Below are positions 1 to 8,893 of a stretch of DNA of 64,000 nucleotides, piece by piece. The stretch spans positions 85,386-149,385 of the forward strand of contig NZ_SMOD01000021.1 of assembly GCF_004353905.1 (NCBI RefSeq), in the 5' to 3' direction. A model generated the notes under the pieces. The model did not search any database and was not told the DNA's origin. It saw nothing but the letters and a program-made list of their open reading frames with translations. Position 1 is the stretch's first letter. Every line of letters starts with the position of its first letter. The DNA is from Paraburkholderia guartelaensis (lineage in GTDB: Bacteria; Pseudomonadota; Gammaproteobacteria; Burkholderiales; Burkholderiaceae). Both the position numbers and the translations under genes were made by a program.

Positions 1-419
1 GCGACACGCGCAGCGCCGAGCCGCGCGTGTCGTTTGCCAACCTCGAAGACGGCACCTACTTCGTACGCATCTCAGCCATCGACGCCCGCGGTCTCGAAGG
101 CATGCCGGCGTCGTATGCGTTCGAGCGCCGGCGCGTCGCGCTCGGCACGAGCGCCGGCCCCATCGAAGGCTCGCGCGACTTCGCGTTCCGCTGGTTTATC
201 GACCGCAACGCGCAAAACACGCGCTTTCGCTTCGTGCTCGGCACGACGTCCGATCTGCGCGCGCCGCTCATCGACCGTACCGACATCACGACGGGCGACG
301 CGGTCGTGCGTGATCTGCCGAAGGGCGTCTACTACTGGACGGTGATCGCCGAGCAGTTCGACAACGGCCACTATTACCAGAAGGCCAGCCCAGTCCAGTC
401 GTTCAGGCTCGACTGGTGA
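1..419 (+). CDS. FecR-like/FN3-type surface or periplasmic protein, C-terminal end (partial)
   Basis: The open frame enters the window at base 3 and ends at TGA 417-419, so only about the last 138 residues are visible. The segment is rich in beta-strand-like sequence (residue patterns such as GTYFVRISAID and GVYYWTVIAEQ), which resembles the repeated Ig/fibronectin-like modules at the C-terminus of FecR-domain proteins found beside CHASE2 kinases in Burkholderia. No catalytic motif is visible. It lies directly upstream of the sensor kinase gene and probably shares its transcript. The family name is inferred from context because the N-terminal FecR/LysM part lies outside the window. Confidence 0.6.
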   Translation, partial: DTRSAEPRVSFANLEDGTYFVRISAIDARGLEGMPASYAFERRRVALGTSAGPIEGSRDFAFRWFIDRNAQNTRFRFVLGTTSDLRAPLIDRTDITTGDAVVRDLPKGVYYWTVIAEQFDNGHYYQKASPVQSFRLDW

Positions 420-445
420 CTCGGCCGGACGAGGTGGAGCCCCGC

Positions 446-2854
446 ATGAGCGTGAGCCCGCCCGCACGCCTCGGTCGCTCCGTCGGGCGACGCTTCCTGT
501 TCGAATGGGCCGGAGTGGGCTGCGCGGGCGTGGCCGTGGTCGTGCTCTGCGTGCTCTGGCGGCTCACGAGCGGCGCGGACCATCTGGTCTATGACCGCCT
601 GCTCTCCGCGCGCGCGTTGCCGGTGTCGCCCGATATCGTGCTCGTGGAGATCGACAATGCGAGCGTCGCCGCGCTCGGGCGCTGGCCCTGGCCGCGCGAG
701 TTGCATGCGCGGCTCGTCGATCAACTCGCGAAAGCGGGCGCGGCGGCTGTCGTCTACGATGTGCTGTTCACCGAATCGTCGCCCGACGACGCGCACTTTG
801 CGCAGGCGCTGCGCGCGCGCCCGGCGTTCCTCCCCATCCTGCTCACACCCGCCGACGACACCGGTCACCGCGAGGCCGTGCGCCCGGTCGCGCCGCTCGC
901 GCAGGCGGTCGCCGGCATGGGCCATATCAACCTCGAAGTCGATAGCGACGGCATCGTGCGCAGCGTCGCGCTCTTCGAAGGCGACGCCCAGCAGCGCTGG
1001 CCGCAGTTGATGGTGCCGCTCTGGCGCGCGGTGCGCGACGGCGCCGTGAAGCTCGCGCATGGCACGCCCGCCGCCGCGCAGCGCGATGACGTGCTGCATG
1101 CGGGGGCGCCCGGCACCGAGTCGCGTTTCCTGATTCCGTTCGGCGCGAATTCGCTGACCTACCACAAGGTCTCGTTCGCCGACGTGCTCGATGGCCGCGT
1201 GCCGCCCGAGCAGTTGCGCGGGCGCGTGGCGATCGTCGGCGTCACGGCCTCGGGGCTCTACGACCGCTTCGCCACGCCGCTCTCGGGTACCCTCGGGCCG
1301 CTGCCCGGCGTGTACATCCACGCCATCGTGCTCGACACGCTGCTCAACGGCAGCGCCATCCAGCCCGCGCCGCCGATCATGCTCGTGCTTGCCTCGCTCG
1401 TGCCGCTCGTGGTGCTGCTGGCGGGCTTCCTCGTGCTCTCGCCGCTGCGCACGCTGCTGCTGCTGGCGTTCCTGATCGCCGCGTCGCTCGGGGCTAGCGC
1501 AGGCATGCTGCACGCGCGCCTCTGGCTCACGCCCGTGCCCGCGATCGTCGCGCTGCTCATCGTCTATCCGGTGTGGGGCTGGCGCCGCCTCGAAATGACG
1601 ATGGCTTACCTGCGCAAGGAACTGCGCCAGCTTGCCGACGAACCCTACCTGCTGCCCGAAGCGCCCACGCCGCGCCGCGAATTCGCCGGCGACGCGCTCG
1701 CCCAGCAAATGGCGCTAATGGCGCAGGCTGCGCAGCGGCTGCAGGACATGCGGCGCTTCGTGTGGGACAGCCTCGATTCCGTGCCGGAGCCGCTTCTCGT
1801 GGCCGATCTGCGCGGAGTCGTGCTGATCGCGAATCATGCTTCGCGTGCGTATCTCGAGCGCCTGAAGGTGAGCGCCGCGGAAGGGCGCCGGATGCAGGAC
1901 GTGTTCGGCGACCTCGCGCTCGTCAAGCCGATCGACCCGGCGCCCGACGCGATGGCGTTCGCGCACGCGCATTGGCCCGCGCCGCTCGACCCGGCGCGCG
2001 ACGAGTTCGCGGAGCTGATGGAGCGCGGCGTGGAAGTGCGCGCGCGCGACGGCAGCGACTACCTGCTGCGCTACGCGCGCTGCACGAACGCGCAGGGGCA
2101 GGCGGTGGGCTGGATCGCGGGTCTCGTCGACGTGACAGAGCTGCACGACGCCGAACGCCAGCGTGAGGACGCACTGCGCCTGCTATCGCACGACATGCGC
2201 TCGCCGCAGGCGTCGATCGTCGCGCTCGTCGAGACGGAGCGCGAGCGCGGCACGCTCGGCTCCGAGCCCGTGCGCGGCGTGATGGAGCGGATCGAGCGCT
2301 ACGCGCGCCGCTCGCTCAAGCTCGCCGACGACTTCGTGCAGCTCGCGCGCGCCGAGTCGCAGGTGTATGCGCTCGAGCCCACGAGCCTCGCGGAGCTGGT
2401 GATCGACGCGAGCGACGAAGTCTGGCCGCAGGCGCACGCGAAGCGCATCCAGATCGACACCGTGTTCGAAGACGAGCAGATGGGCTGGATCAACGCCGAC
2501 CGCTCGCTCATGACACGCGCGCTCGTGAACGTGCTGAACAACGCGGTGAAGTACAGTCCTGCGGATACGCGCATCGTCTGCACCGTCGCGCTGGACAACC
2601 ACACGCCGCCGCGCGTGGTCTGCTCGATTCGCGATCAGGGCTACGGCATCGCGCACGAAGATCAGGCGAGGCTCTTCCAGCCGTTCCAGCGCTTTCATGC
2701 GGAACAGCGGCCCGAGGTGAGCGGCGCGGGGCTCGGCATGGCGTTCGTGAAAACAGTCGTGACGCGTCACGGCGGCGACGTCCAGCTGCAAAGCGGACCA
2801 GGCAAGGGCACCGTCCTGACGATGTCGCTGCCCGCATTCGACGCGCCGGTTTGA
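446..2854 (+). CDS. CHASE2-domain sensor histidine kinase
   Basis: Membrane sensor kinase of about 802 residues. A first membrane helix lies near residues 20-42, followed by an extracytoplasmic CHASE2 domain (about 45-290), a cluster of three hydrophobic helices (about 300-375), a PAS-like region (about 450-570) and a HisKA domain with phospho-acceptor His582 in SHDMRSPQ. The ATPase domain has the N box (NVLNNAVKYS, about 693) and glycine boxes (DQGYGI; GAGLGM). The start chosen is ATG 446 because GAGGTGGAG lies at 431-439; a GTG at 416 overlapping the previous stop is the alternative. Its signal is unknown. No cognate response regulator is adjacent, so the partner is probably encoded to the left of the window. 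Confidence 0.9.
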   Translation: MSVSPPARLGRSVGRRFLFEWAGVGCAGVAVVVLCVLWRLTSGADHLVYDRLLSARALPVSPDIVLVEIDNASVAALGRWPWPRELHARLVDQLAKAGAAAVVYDVLFTESSPDDAHFAQALRARPAFLPILLTPADDTGHREAVRPVAPLAQAVAGMGHINLEVDSDGIVRSVALFEGDAQQRWPQLMVPLWRAVRDGAVKLAHGTPAAAQRDDVLHAGAPGTESRFLIPFGANSLTYHKVSFADVLDGRVPPEQLRGRVAIVGVTASGLYDRFATPLSGTLGPLPGVYIHAIVLDTLLNGSAIQPAPPIMLVLASLVPLVVLLAGFLVLSPLRTLLLLAFLIAASLGASAGMLHARLWLTPVPAIVALLIVYPVWGWRRLEMTMAYLRKELRQLADEPYLLPEAPTPRREFAGDALAQQMALMAQAAQRLQDMRRFVWDSLDSVPEPLLVADLRGVVLIANHASRAYLERLKVSAAEGRRMQDVFGDLALVKPIDPAPDAMAFAHAHWPAPLDPARDEFAELMERGVEVRARDGSDYLLRYARCTNAQGQAVGWIAGLVDVTELHDAERQREDALRLLSHDMRSPQASIVALVETERERGTLGSEPVRGVMERIERYARRSLKLADDFVQLARAESQVYALEPTSLAELVIDASDEVWPQAHAKRIQIDTVFEDEQMGWINADRSLMTRALVNVLNNAVKYSPADTRIVCTVALDNHTPPRVVCSIRDQGYGIAHEDQARLFQPFQRFHAEQRPEVSGAGLGMAFVKTVVTRHGGDVQLQSGPGKGTVLTMSLPAFDAPV

Positions 2855-2950
2855 GCCGCACGGGAAGTGTCGCGCCGGGCCGTTCCAGCCGCGCATGAAT
2901 AACCCGAATGCCGCTGGCCGCATGCCGGCGGCAACCCGATGGAGTGTTTC

Positions 2951-3577
2951 GTGAAAACCTTGCTGTCGATCTGTCTCCTGCCGATGCTCGTCGCCCTCGC
3001 CGGATGTGCGGGCGTGACGACCGACGTCGCGGCCACGGGCGCGCTGCCCGCTGCGGCTGCGGGAAGCCAACCCGCGACCTACCGTTTTGCGCCGACGCCC
3101 GCCCAGGCCGATGCGGGCGAGATCCTCCCGTACCAGGCGTTGCTGAGCGACGGTCTCGCGCAGCGCGGCTTCAAGGCAGGCGCGCCCGAGGCGGCGCGCT
3201 TTCTTGTCTCGGTGGCGTGGGACACGCATCCCGCCGAGGTGAAAGTCGTGGACAGCGGCTGCGGCGCCGGCTGCGCGCCGGCCGAGGGGCTGTCGTTGCC
3301 GTGGTTCGGGCGGCCCTACGTGCATACACTGACGCTGCGTTTTTTCGCGTTGCCCGATGGTAACGAGGTCTACAAAGTAAGCGCCGTGAAGCGCGACCGC
3401 AACGCCGACGCCCGCGAGGCCGTGCCCTACCTCGTGGCGGGCGCACTGGCGCGGCTGCCGTACGCGGGCGCGCCGCAATGGCGCGTCAAGTTGAAGAGTC
3501 CGGCCAACGCCGGCACGGCGGATCAAGCGCCGGGCATGCCGGAAGTGCTCTCCGTCTCGCCCGTCAATCCGCAGTAG
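2951..3577 (+). CDS. DUF4136-type lipoprotein
   Basis: Small predicted lipoprotein of about 208 residues. The N-terminus is a lipoprotein signal with a lipobox ending in LAGC near residue 19, so the mature protein should be lipid-anchored in the envelope. The rest resembles DUF4136 proteins, which have no assigned biochemical function. GTG 2951 is preferred because GGAG (2941-2944) is well placed before it; the in-frame ATG 2939 would overlap that ribosome site. It follows the CHASE2 kinase by about 96 bases and may be part of the same unit. Role unknown. Confidence 0.75.
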   Translation: MKTLLSICLLPMLVALAGCAGVTTDVAATGALPAAAAGSQPATYRFAPTPAQADAGEILPYQALLSDGLAQRGFKAGAPEAARFLVSVAWDTHPAEVKVVDSGCGAGCAPAEGLSLPWFGRPYVHTLTLRFFALPDGNEVYKVSAVKRDRNADAREAVPYLVAGALARLPYAGAPQWRVKLKSPANAGTADQAPGMPEVLSVSPVNPQ

Positions 3578-3676
3578 TTCAGGGCAACTTTTCCCAGGCC
3601 GCGCCGAACGCGATGGCGCTATGCTGACTCCAGAATCTGGCGCAACGGTTGCGCGCAGACATTACGGGAGTCGCTC

Positions 3677-4057
3677 ATGTTCGATCACATTGGATTGCGC
3701 GTGCAGGATCTCGCACGCAGCGTGCGTTTTTACGAGGCGCTGCTTGCGCCGCTAGGCGTCGTGGTGTGCATGAGCGACGACACCTACGCAGGGCTCGGCC
3801 AGCCGGGCGAGCCCAAACTCTGGCTGCACGCCGTATCCGCCGACGCCGCGCTGGCGCCACGCGGCGTGCATGTGGCATTCGCGGCGGCGAACCGCGCGGC
3901 CGTCAAAGGGTTCTATGAAGCGGGCCTGCGCGCAGGCGCGAAAGACAATGGCGAACCCGGCGTGCGTGCCGACTACAGCCCCGACTATTACGCAGCATTC
4001 CTGATCGATCCCGACGGCAACAACGTCGAGGCCGTCTGCTACGCGCCCGAAGCGTGA
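3677..4057 (+). CDS. VOC-family (glyoxalase/dioxygenase fold) protein
   Basis: A 126-residue protein of the vicinal oxygen chelate superfamily. It opens with the typical FDHIGLRVQDLARSVRFYE motif, giving a possible metal ligand at His4, and ends with DPDGNNVEAVC, where the Glu is the usual second ligand. GGGAG (about 3668) precedes the ATG. Members of this size bind small substrates as dimers and include glyoxalase I-like enzymes and resistance proteins; the substrate cannot be read from sequence. It is convergent with bluB, whose stop lies 7 bases away, and is probably unrelated to B12 synthesis. Confidence 0.8.
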   Translation: MFDHIGLRVQDLARSVRFYEALLAPLGVVVCMSDDTYAGLGQPGEPKLWLHAVSADAALAPRGVHVAFAAANRAAVKGFYEAGLRAGAKDNGEPGVRADYSPDYYAAFLIDPDGNNVEAVCYAPEA

Positions 4058-4064
4058 TCGGGTG

Positions 4065-4757
4065 TCAGGTGCCGGGTGCTGTATCCGGCGCCGCTTCGGG
4101 CACGCTGGCTGCCTCATCCTGCGGCCAGCGGTTTTCGAACACGCATTCGCCAAGCGGCTTGCGTTCGGCCCACTTCTCCATTTCGAGCATCGGTTGCGGG
4201 TAGAACGCGTCGACCTGACCCACGCAGAGTATCGCCACCGGTTTGGCGCCGGGCGGCATGGCCAGCAGGGCGCGCACCTCGTCGACGTCGAAGATCGACA
4301 CCCAGCCCATGCCGAGCCCTTCGGCGCGCGCCGCGAGCCACATGTTCTGGATCGCGCACGCCACCGAGGCGAGGTCCATCTCAGGCAGCGTGCGCCGGCC
4401 GAAGACGTGGGCCTCGCGCCGGTCCATCAGGGCGACCACCAGCACCTCGGCGCAATCGCGCATGCCTTCGACCTTGAGCTTCATGAACTCGTCGCGGCGT
4501 TTGCCCAGCGCGTCGGCGGTCGCGACGCGTTCGCGCTCGACCGTCGCGTGCAGCTGCTCGCGCAACGAATGGTCCGTGATGCGCACAATCCGCCACGGCT
4601 GCATGAAGCCCACGCTCGGCGCGTGATGCGCGGCGTCGAGCAGGCGCGCGAGCGTCGCGGGATCGATCGGGCCCGGCGCGAAGTGCCGCATGTCGCGGCG
4701 CTCGTAAATCGCACGGTAGACCGCCGCGCGTTCGGCTTCGTCAAAGGGCTGTGCCAT
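4065..4757 (-). CDS. bluB: 5,6-dimethylbenzimidazole synthase BluB
   Basis: Flavin-destructase of the nitroreductase fold (230 residues) that cleaves reduced FMN with oxygen to make dimethylbenzimidazole, the lower ligand of cobalamin. Diagnostic stretches include the N-terminal RRDMRHF, the PSVGFMQPWR segment, and GLGMGWVSIFD near the C-terminal third. The start at 4757 overlaps the end of cobB by 17 bases, so it is translated from the same minus-strand message. Presence of bluB implies de novo, oxygen-dependent synthesis of the lower ligand. The last about 20 residues are a low-complexity Ala/Pro-rich tail. Confidence 0.93.
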   Translation of the reverse strand: MAQPFDEAERAAVYRAIYERRDMRHFAPGPIDPATLARLLDAAHHAPSVGFMQPWRIVRITDHSLREQLHATVERERVATADALGKRRDEFMKLKVEGMRDCAEVLVVALMDRREAHVFGRRTLPEMDLASVACAIQNMWLAARAEGLGMGWVSIFDVDEVRALLAMPPGAKPVAILCVGQVDAFYPQPMLEMEKWAERKPLGECVFENRWPQDEAASVPEAAPDTAPGT

Positions 4758-6051
4758 GGAAGAGTGCGGCCGCGAAAGCCGGGTTGGAGGGCCAGTAAGC
4801 GTGCATATAGGTGGCCGTGATCGAGCCGTGCCGGTACAGCGCCTCGCCGGGCGCGCCAGTTTGTACGTGGCGCGCCGTCAGCGCGGGCGCAAGCGGCGTG
4901 GTGACGCGCGAATAGTGAAACGTGTGGCCGCGCAGCGTGCCATGCGCGCCGTCGAGCTGCTGCATGCCGAGCGCCGCGAAGCGCCTTTGCATGACTGCCT
5001 CGCCGGGCAGCAGGCCGAGCATCGGCGTGCGCGTGCCTCCCACGTCGGTCAGTGTATCGAGCAGATAGAGCATGCCCCCGCATTCGGCGACGAGCGGCTT
5101 TCCCGCGGATACATGTGCGCGCAACGAATTCGCGCTCTGCCTATTTTGCGCGAGCGTCGAAGCGTGCAGCTCGGGATAGCCGCCTGGCAGAAAGATCGCG
5201 TCGGCGCTGGCGGGCGCGGGCTCGTTTGCGAGCGGCGAGAAGTAACTCACACTCGCGCCCAGCGTTTCGAGCAACGCAATGTTCGCCGGATAGAGAAAGG
5301 AGAACGCGGCGTCGCGCGCAATGGCGATATGACGGCCTTCGAGCCCGCGTTCAATCGCTTCGTCATGCGAAGGATTGGTGAATTCCACCGCAGGCGGCAA
5401 TTCGGCGAGCGCGGTTTGCGCGAGCGCGTCGGCGGCGCGTTCGATGCGCGCGTCGAGGTCGTCGATTTCCGCGGCCTGATGCAGGCCGAGATGGCGATCG
5501 GGCAACTCCATCGCCGCCTCGCTCGGGACGTGCCCGAGCCAGCGCACGTCGGCGGGCAATGCCTCCTGCAGCATCTGCGCGTGGCGCGGCGAGCCCACGC
5601 GGTTCGCCAGCACGCCGTGAAACGGCACTTCCGGCCGAAAACGCGCGAGACCAAACGCGATCGCGCCGAAGGTCTGCGCCATCGACTTCGCGCTGACGAT
5701 GGCGGCCACCGGCACGCCAAACTCAGTCGCGAGATCGGCGCTGCTCGGCGTGCCGTCGAACAGGCCCATCACGCCTTCGATGAGGATCAGGTCGGCTTCG
5801 CGCGCGGCCTGCGCGAGCAGGGCGCGGCACGCTTCTTTACCCACCATCCACAAGTCGAGCGAGAGTACGGGCGCGCCGCTCGCGCGTGCGAGGATCATGG
5901 GGTCGAGAAAATCCGGCCCCGTCTTGAAGACGCGCACGCGTCGGCCCGCGCGCCGGTGCAGGCGCGCGAGGCCGGCCGTGAGCGTGGTCTTGCCCTGGCC
6001 CGAAGCGGGCGCGCTGATGAAGAGCGCGGGGCAGGCAACCGTTGCGCTCAT
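4741..6051 (-). CDS. cobB: Cobyrinate a,c-diamide synthase (CobB/CbiA)
   Basis: Glutamine amidotransferase of 436 residues that amidates the a and c side chains of (hydrogeno)byrinic acid. The N-terminus holds a P-loop (SAPASGQGKTTLT) and the FKTGPDFLDP motif of the dethiobiotin-synthase-like ATPase domain. The C-terminal class I glutaminase domain shows its nucleophile elbow in LVAECGGMLYL and a late histidine in HTFHYS. It lies four bases after cobO and overlaps bluB. In the CobG-type pathway the substrate is hydrogenobyrinate; the locus also encodes CobN, consistent with that order. Confidence 0.93.
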   Translation of the reverse strand: MSATVACPALFISAPASGQGKTTLTAGLARLHRRAGRRVRVFKTGPDFLDPMILARASGAPVLSLDLWMVGKEACRALLAQAAREADLILIEGVMGLFDGTPSSADLATEFGVPVAAIVSAKSMAQTFGAIAFGLARFRPEVPFHGVLANRVGSPRHAQMLQEALPADVRWLGHVPSEAAMELPDRHLGLHQAAEIDDLDARIERAADALAQTALAELPPAVEFTNPSHDEAIERGLEGRHIAIARDAAFSFLYPANIALLETLGASVSYFSPLANEPAPASADAIFLPGGYPELHASTLAQNRQSANSLRAHVSAGKPLVAECGGMLYLLDTLTDVGGTRTPMLGLLPGEAVMQRRFAALGMQQLDGAHGTLRGHTFHYSRVTTPLAPALTARHVQTGAPGEALYRHGSITATYMHAYWPSNPAFAAALFHGTAL

Positions 6052-6055
6052 GCGC

Positions 6056-6661
6056 TTAAAACTCCACGCCCTTTTGCGCCTTCACGCCTTGCTCGCGATA
6101 CGGATGCTTCACGAGGCGCATTTCGGTGACGAGGTCGGCGGCTTCGATCAGGGCGTCGGGCGCGTGGCGGCCCGTCACGACCACGTGCACGTGCGGCGCG
6201 CGCGACGCAATCACGCCGAGCACTTCGTCGAGCGGCAGGTACTCGTATTTGAGCACCGTGTTGAGTTCGTCGAGGATCACCATGGCGTAGTCGCCGCTTT
6301 CGATCATGCGCTTCGCTTCGTCCCAACCCTTGCGGGCGGTGGCGATGTCGCCGTCGCGATTCTGCGTGTTCCAGGTGTAGCCGTCGCCCATCGTCACGAA
6401 ATCGCAGTGCGCAACGCTGCCGAGAAAATCGCGTTCGGCCGTGTGCAGCGCGCCCTTGATGAACTGCACGACGCCGAGCTTCATGCCGTGGCCGAGCATG
6501 CGCACCGCCATGCCGAACGCGGCCGTGCTCTTGCCCTTGCCGTTGCCGGTGTTGACGATCAGCAGGCCCTTTTCATGCGTCGCGGCGGCCTGCTTCTTCT
6601 CGTGGCCCTCGCGGCGGCGTTGCGTCATGCGTTGGTGCGATTCGGGATCGGTTTTCATCAT
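6056..6661 (-). CDS. cobO: Cob(I)yrinic acid a,c-diamide adenosyltransferase (CobO/BtuR type)
   Basis: Attaches the 5'-deoxyadenosyl group of ATP to cobalt in the reduced corrinoid. The protein is about 201 residues and shows the family P-loop TGNGKGKSTAAFG, the VVQFIKG segment, LDELN and VTGRHAP. A longer open frame runs upstream to 6994, but the conserved protein begins at MMKTDP, and ATG 6661 forms a 4-base ATGA overlap with the stop of the preceding cobE-like gene, which is typical translational coupling; ATG 6658 is an immediate alternative. Middle gene of the minus-strand block cobE-cobO-cobB-bluB. Confidence 0.93.
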   Translation of the reverse strand: MMKTDPESHQRMTQRRREGHEKKQAAATHEKGLLIVNTGNGKGKSTAAFGMAVRMLGHGMKLGVVQFIKGALHTAERDFLGSVAHCDFVTMGDGYTWNTQNRDGDIATARKGWDEAKRMIESGDYAMVILDELNTVLKYEYLPLDEVLGVIASRAPHVHVVVTGRHAPDALIEAADLVTEMRLVKHPYREQGVKAQKGVEF

Positions 6662-7149
6662 CGGGACTGGGTTGGTTGCGGCGCTTTCGCGTCCGCGTTT
6701 GCGTGATTTGGCAGAAAGCCTGCGATTGCGACTGTCACACCGTCGAGCGCCAGCTTGCCGCGCACGAGCGGGGCGCCGCCCGCCGCAAGACGCGCGCAGG
6801 GCTCGCACACGCCGTCCACGCCGAATTGCGCTTGCGCGGCGGCGGAGGGCGGCGCAATGGTGGGCGTCGCGGCGAGTTGCTCGCGCGTGTACGTGTGCAA
6901 CGGCAGCGCATGGGCTGTGCAGAACGCTTGCAATGCGGGTTCGCCGGATTTGGCGTCGATCGTTGCCACAGCCGTTACGCTGTCGAGCGGCCATGCGCCG
7001 AGCGCAGCGCGCACAGCGGCCTCGACCTGATCGAGCGTCACGCCGCGCCGGCAGCCGATGCCGAGCGCAAGCGGCGGCACGCGCTGCGTGGGTTCCAGCG
7101 TGGCTTCGAATGAGGCTGCGCGCGAGGCGCTTTTTTCGGCAAGATTCAC
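6658..7149 (-). CDS. cobE: CobE/CbiG C-terminal-domain cobalamin biosynthesis protein
   Basis: A 163-residue protein matching the small CobE family, homologous to the C-terminal domain of CbiG. The recognisable core runs from LALGIGCRRGVTLDQVEAA to the C-terminal GFLPNHA region. CobE is genetically required for aerobic cobalamin synthesis in some bacteria but its exact reaction is not settled. The GTG start at 7149 is the first available and has no strong ribosome site, so the start is uncertain. It is the first gene of the minus-strand block and diverges from the riboswitch-controlled cobW block. Confidence 0.8.
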   Translation of the reverse strand: MNLAEKSASRAASFEATLEPTQRVPPLALGIGCRRGVTLDQVEAAVRAALGAWPLDSVTAVATIDAKSGEPALQAFCTAHALPLHTYTREQLAATPTIAPPSAAAQAQFGVDGVCEPCARLAAGGAPLVRGKLALDGVTVAIAGFLPNHANADAKAPQPTQSR

Positions 7150-7310
7150 GGCAAGAGCGTCGATCGAAGGCGTGACCGCAGAGGCAAAACGAGCAAAGCG
7201 TGTCGCGTTCCGGCCGGCGCCGGATGCGCGCTACGATAGCACACGCTTTTGCGGCTTCCCACGCCTTCCTTGACGCGCAGGCCCCCCGCGCCTACACTCG
7301 CACGCACTCT

Positions 7311-7549
7311 GGTGCTCGCGCGCGCGATCCATAATGCGCGCGCAGTTAAACGGGAATCAGGGAGCCATCCCGCCTCGGGCATGGCCAACCTGAACTGCAC
7401 CCGCAACGGTACAACGAGCGCGGCGTTCGCACGAATGCCGCAAACCGCTTCCATGCTTTACGCAGTTCACGCCACTGTGCAAGCCGGCCGCAAGGCCGCT
7501 CGCGCGGGAAGGCGAAGCGGTGTTTCGTCAGTCCGGATACCGGCCAGAT
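7311..7549 (+). promoter_or_regulatory. Cobalamin riboswitch upstream of cobW-cobN-chlD
   Basis: The 625-base gap between cobE and cobW holds a cobalamin aptamer on the plus strand. Visible hallmarks are GTTAAACGGGAA near 7345, CACCCGCAACGGT (7398-7410), GCCACTG (7471-7477, the B12 box), GGGAAGGC (7506-7513) and CAGTCCGGATACCGGCCAG (7530-7548). The order and spacing fit the family consensus. It should repress cobW, cobN and chlD when adenosyl- or other cobalamin is abundant. The expression platform between 7550 and cobW (7775) was not resolved; sequestration of the cobW ribosome site is as likely as termination because no U-tract terminator is obvious. Confidence 0.88.
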
Positions 7550-7774
7550 ACGTGGGATTCGCGCTGCGGGGATGCGGCGCCGGGTCCGTGATTTTCATGC
7601 GTCAGCCGGGCGAGGCCTGGGTGCGTTTCTGGCCGTTCGTCCCCTGCAGGTTGTTGAATCGTTGCGCGTGACAGCGTCTCCATGGATACGTGTGAGCGCA
7701 ACACGACACCCGCACGAACGGCAAGCGCGACGCACTATGCCCCTCGATACGGCCTGGCGCCGAAGGAGCACTTC

Positions 7775-8866
7775 ATGCAAATGCGCAAGATTCCGGTCAC
7801 GATCGTGACGGGCTTTCTCGGCAGCGGTAAAACCACGCTGCTGCGTCACATTCTTCAGCACGCGGGCGGCCTGCGCGTCGCGGTCATCGTCAACGAATTC
7901 GGCGAACTCGGCATCGACGGCGAAATTCTGCGTGGCTGCGGTATCGGCTGCGACGAGAACGGCAACGAAACGGGAGGCCAGCTCTACGAGCTCGCGAACG
8001 GCTGCCTCTGCTGCACCGTGCAGGAAGAGTTTTTCCCCGTGATGGAGAAACTGCTCGAACGCCGCGGCGATGTCGATCACGTGCTGATCGAAACCTCGGG
8101 TCTCGCGCTGCCCAAGCCGCTCGTGCAGGCTTTCAACTGGCCGTCGATCCGCAACGCGTTCACCGTCGATGCGGTCGTGACCGTGGTGGACGGCCCCGCC
8201 GCCGCGAGCGGCCAGTTCGCCGAAAATCCGCAGGCCGTGGACGCGCAGCGCCGCGCCGATCCGAATCTCGATCACGAATCGCCGCTGCACGAGCTGTTCG
8301 AAGACCAGCTTTCGGCCGCCGACCTCGTCATTCTCAACAAGACCGATCTGCTGGACGTTGCGGGCCAGGAAGCGCTCATCGCCGAACTGCGCGAAGAGCT
8401 GCCGTCGCAAGTGAAGATCGTGCGCGCGCAGCACGGCAAGCTCGATCTGCATACGCTGCTCGGGCTCGAGGCGGCCTCGGAGGAGAGCATTCATCTGCGG
8501 CACGACCATCACGGTTCCGCCGACGATCCCGATCATCACCATGACGAGTTCGATTCGGTCGTGGTGTCAGGCGCTGCCGCTTCGCGCGAGACCGTGATCG
8601 AGGCGCTGCAACAACTCGTCGATGCGCACACGATCTATCGCGTGAAGGGCTTTGCCGCGTTGCCGGGCGCGCCCATGCGCCTCGTGATTCAAGGCGTGGG
8701 CCGCCGCTTCGACAGCTATTTCGATCGCCGCTGGAACGCGCAGGAAAGCGCGGCGCAGCCGCTGGCGAGCCGCTTCGTGCTGATCGGCGAAGACCTCGAC
8801 GGCGCGACGCTGCAAGCGGCCTTCGATACCGCATTGGCGAACGTGCAGACCGCGGGCGCGAAGTGA
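7775..8866 (+). CDS. cobW: CobW-family GTP-dependent metal chaperone
   Basis: G3E-family GTPase of 363 residues thought to deliver Co(II) for corrin insertion. The sequence has Walker A GFLGSGKTTLL near residue 13, the metal-binding CxCC motif in NGCLCCTVQ, ETSGL (Walker B region) and the NKTD guanine-specificity motif. A histidine/aspartate-rich loop (HLRHDHH, then DPDHHHDE, about residues 235-255) probably adds metal-binding capacity. ATG 7775 is chosen because AAGGAG lies at 7763-7768; the frame is open further upstream but runs into the riboswitch leader. First gene of the riboswitch-controlled block; cobN follows after 27 bases. Confidence 0.93.
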   Translation: MQMRKIPVTIVTGFLGSGKTTLLRHILQHAGGLRVAVIVNEFGELGIDGEILRGCGIGCDENGNETGGQLYELANGCLCCTVQEEFFPVMEKLLERRGDVDHVLIETSGLALPKPLVQAFNWPSIRNAFTVDAVVTVVDGPAAASGQFAENPQAVDAQRRADPNLDHESPLHELFEDQLSAADLVILNKTDLLDVAGQEALIAELREELPSQVKIVRAQHGKLDLHTLLGLEAASEESIHLRHDHHGSADDPDHHHDEFDSVVVSGAAASRETVIEALQQLVDAHTIYRVKGFAALPGAPMRLVIQGVGRRFDSYFDRRWNAQESAAQPLASRFVLIGEDLDGATLQAAFDTALANVQTAGAK

Positions 8867-8893
8867 ACGCGCTGAGCTAGACGAGGCCGTCAC

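Noticed and set aside
7249..7671. Open frames inside the cobW leader
   Set aside because: They run straight through the riboswitch aptamer and have no ribosome site or similarity.
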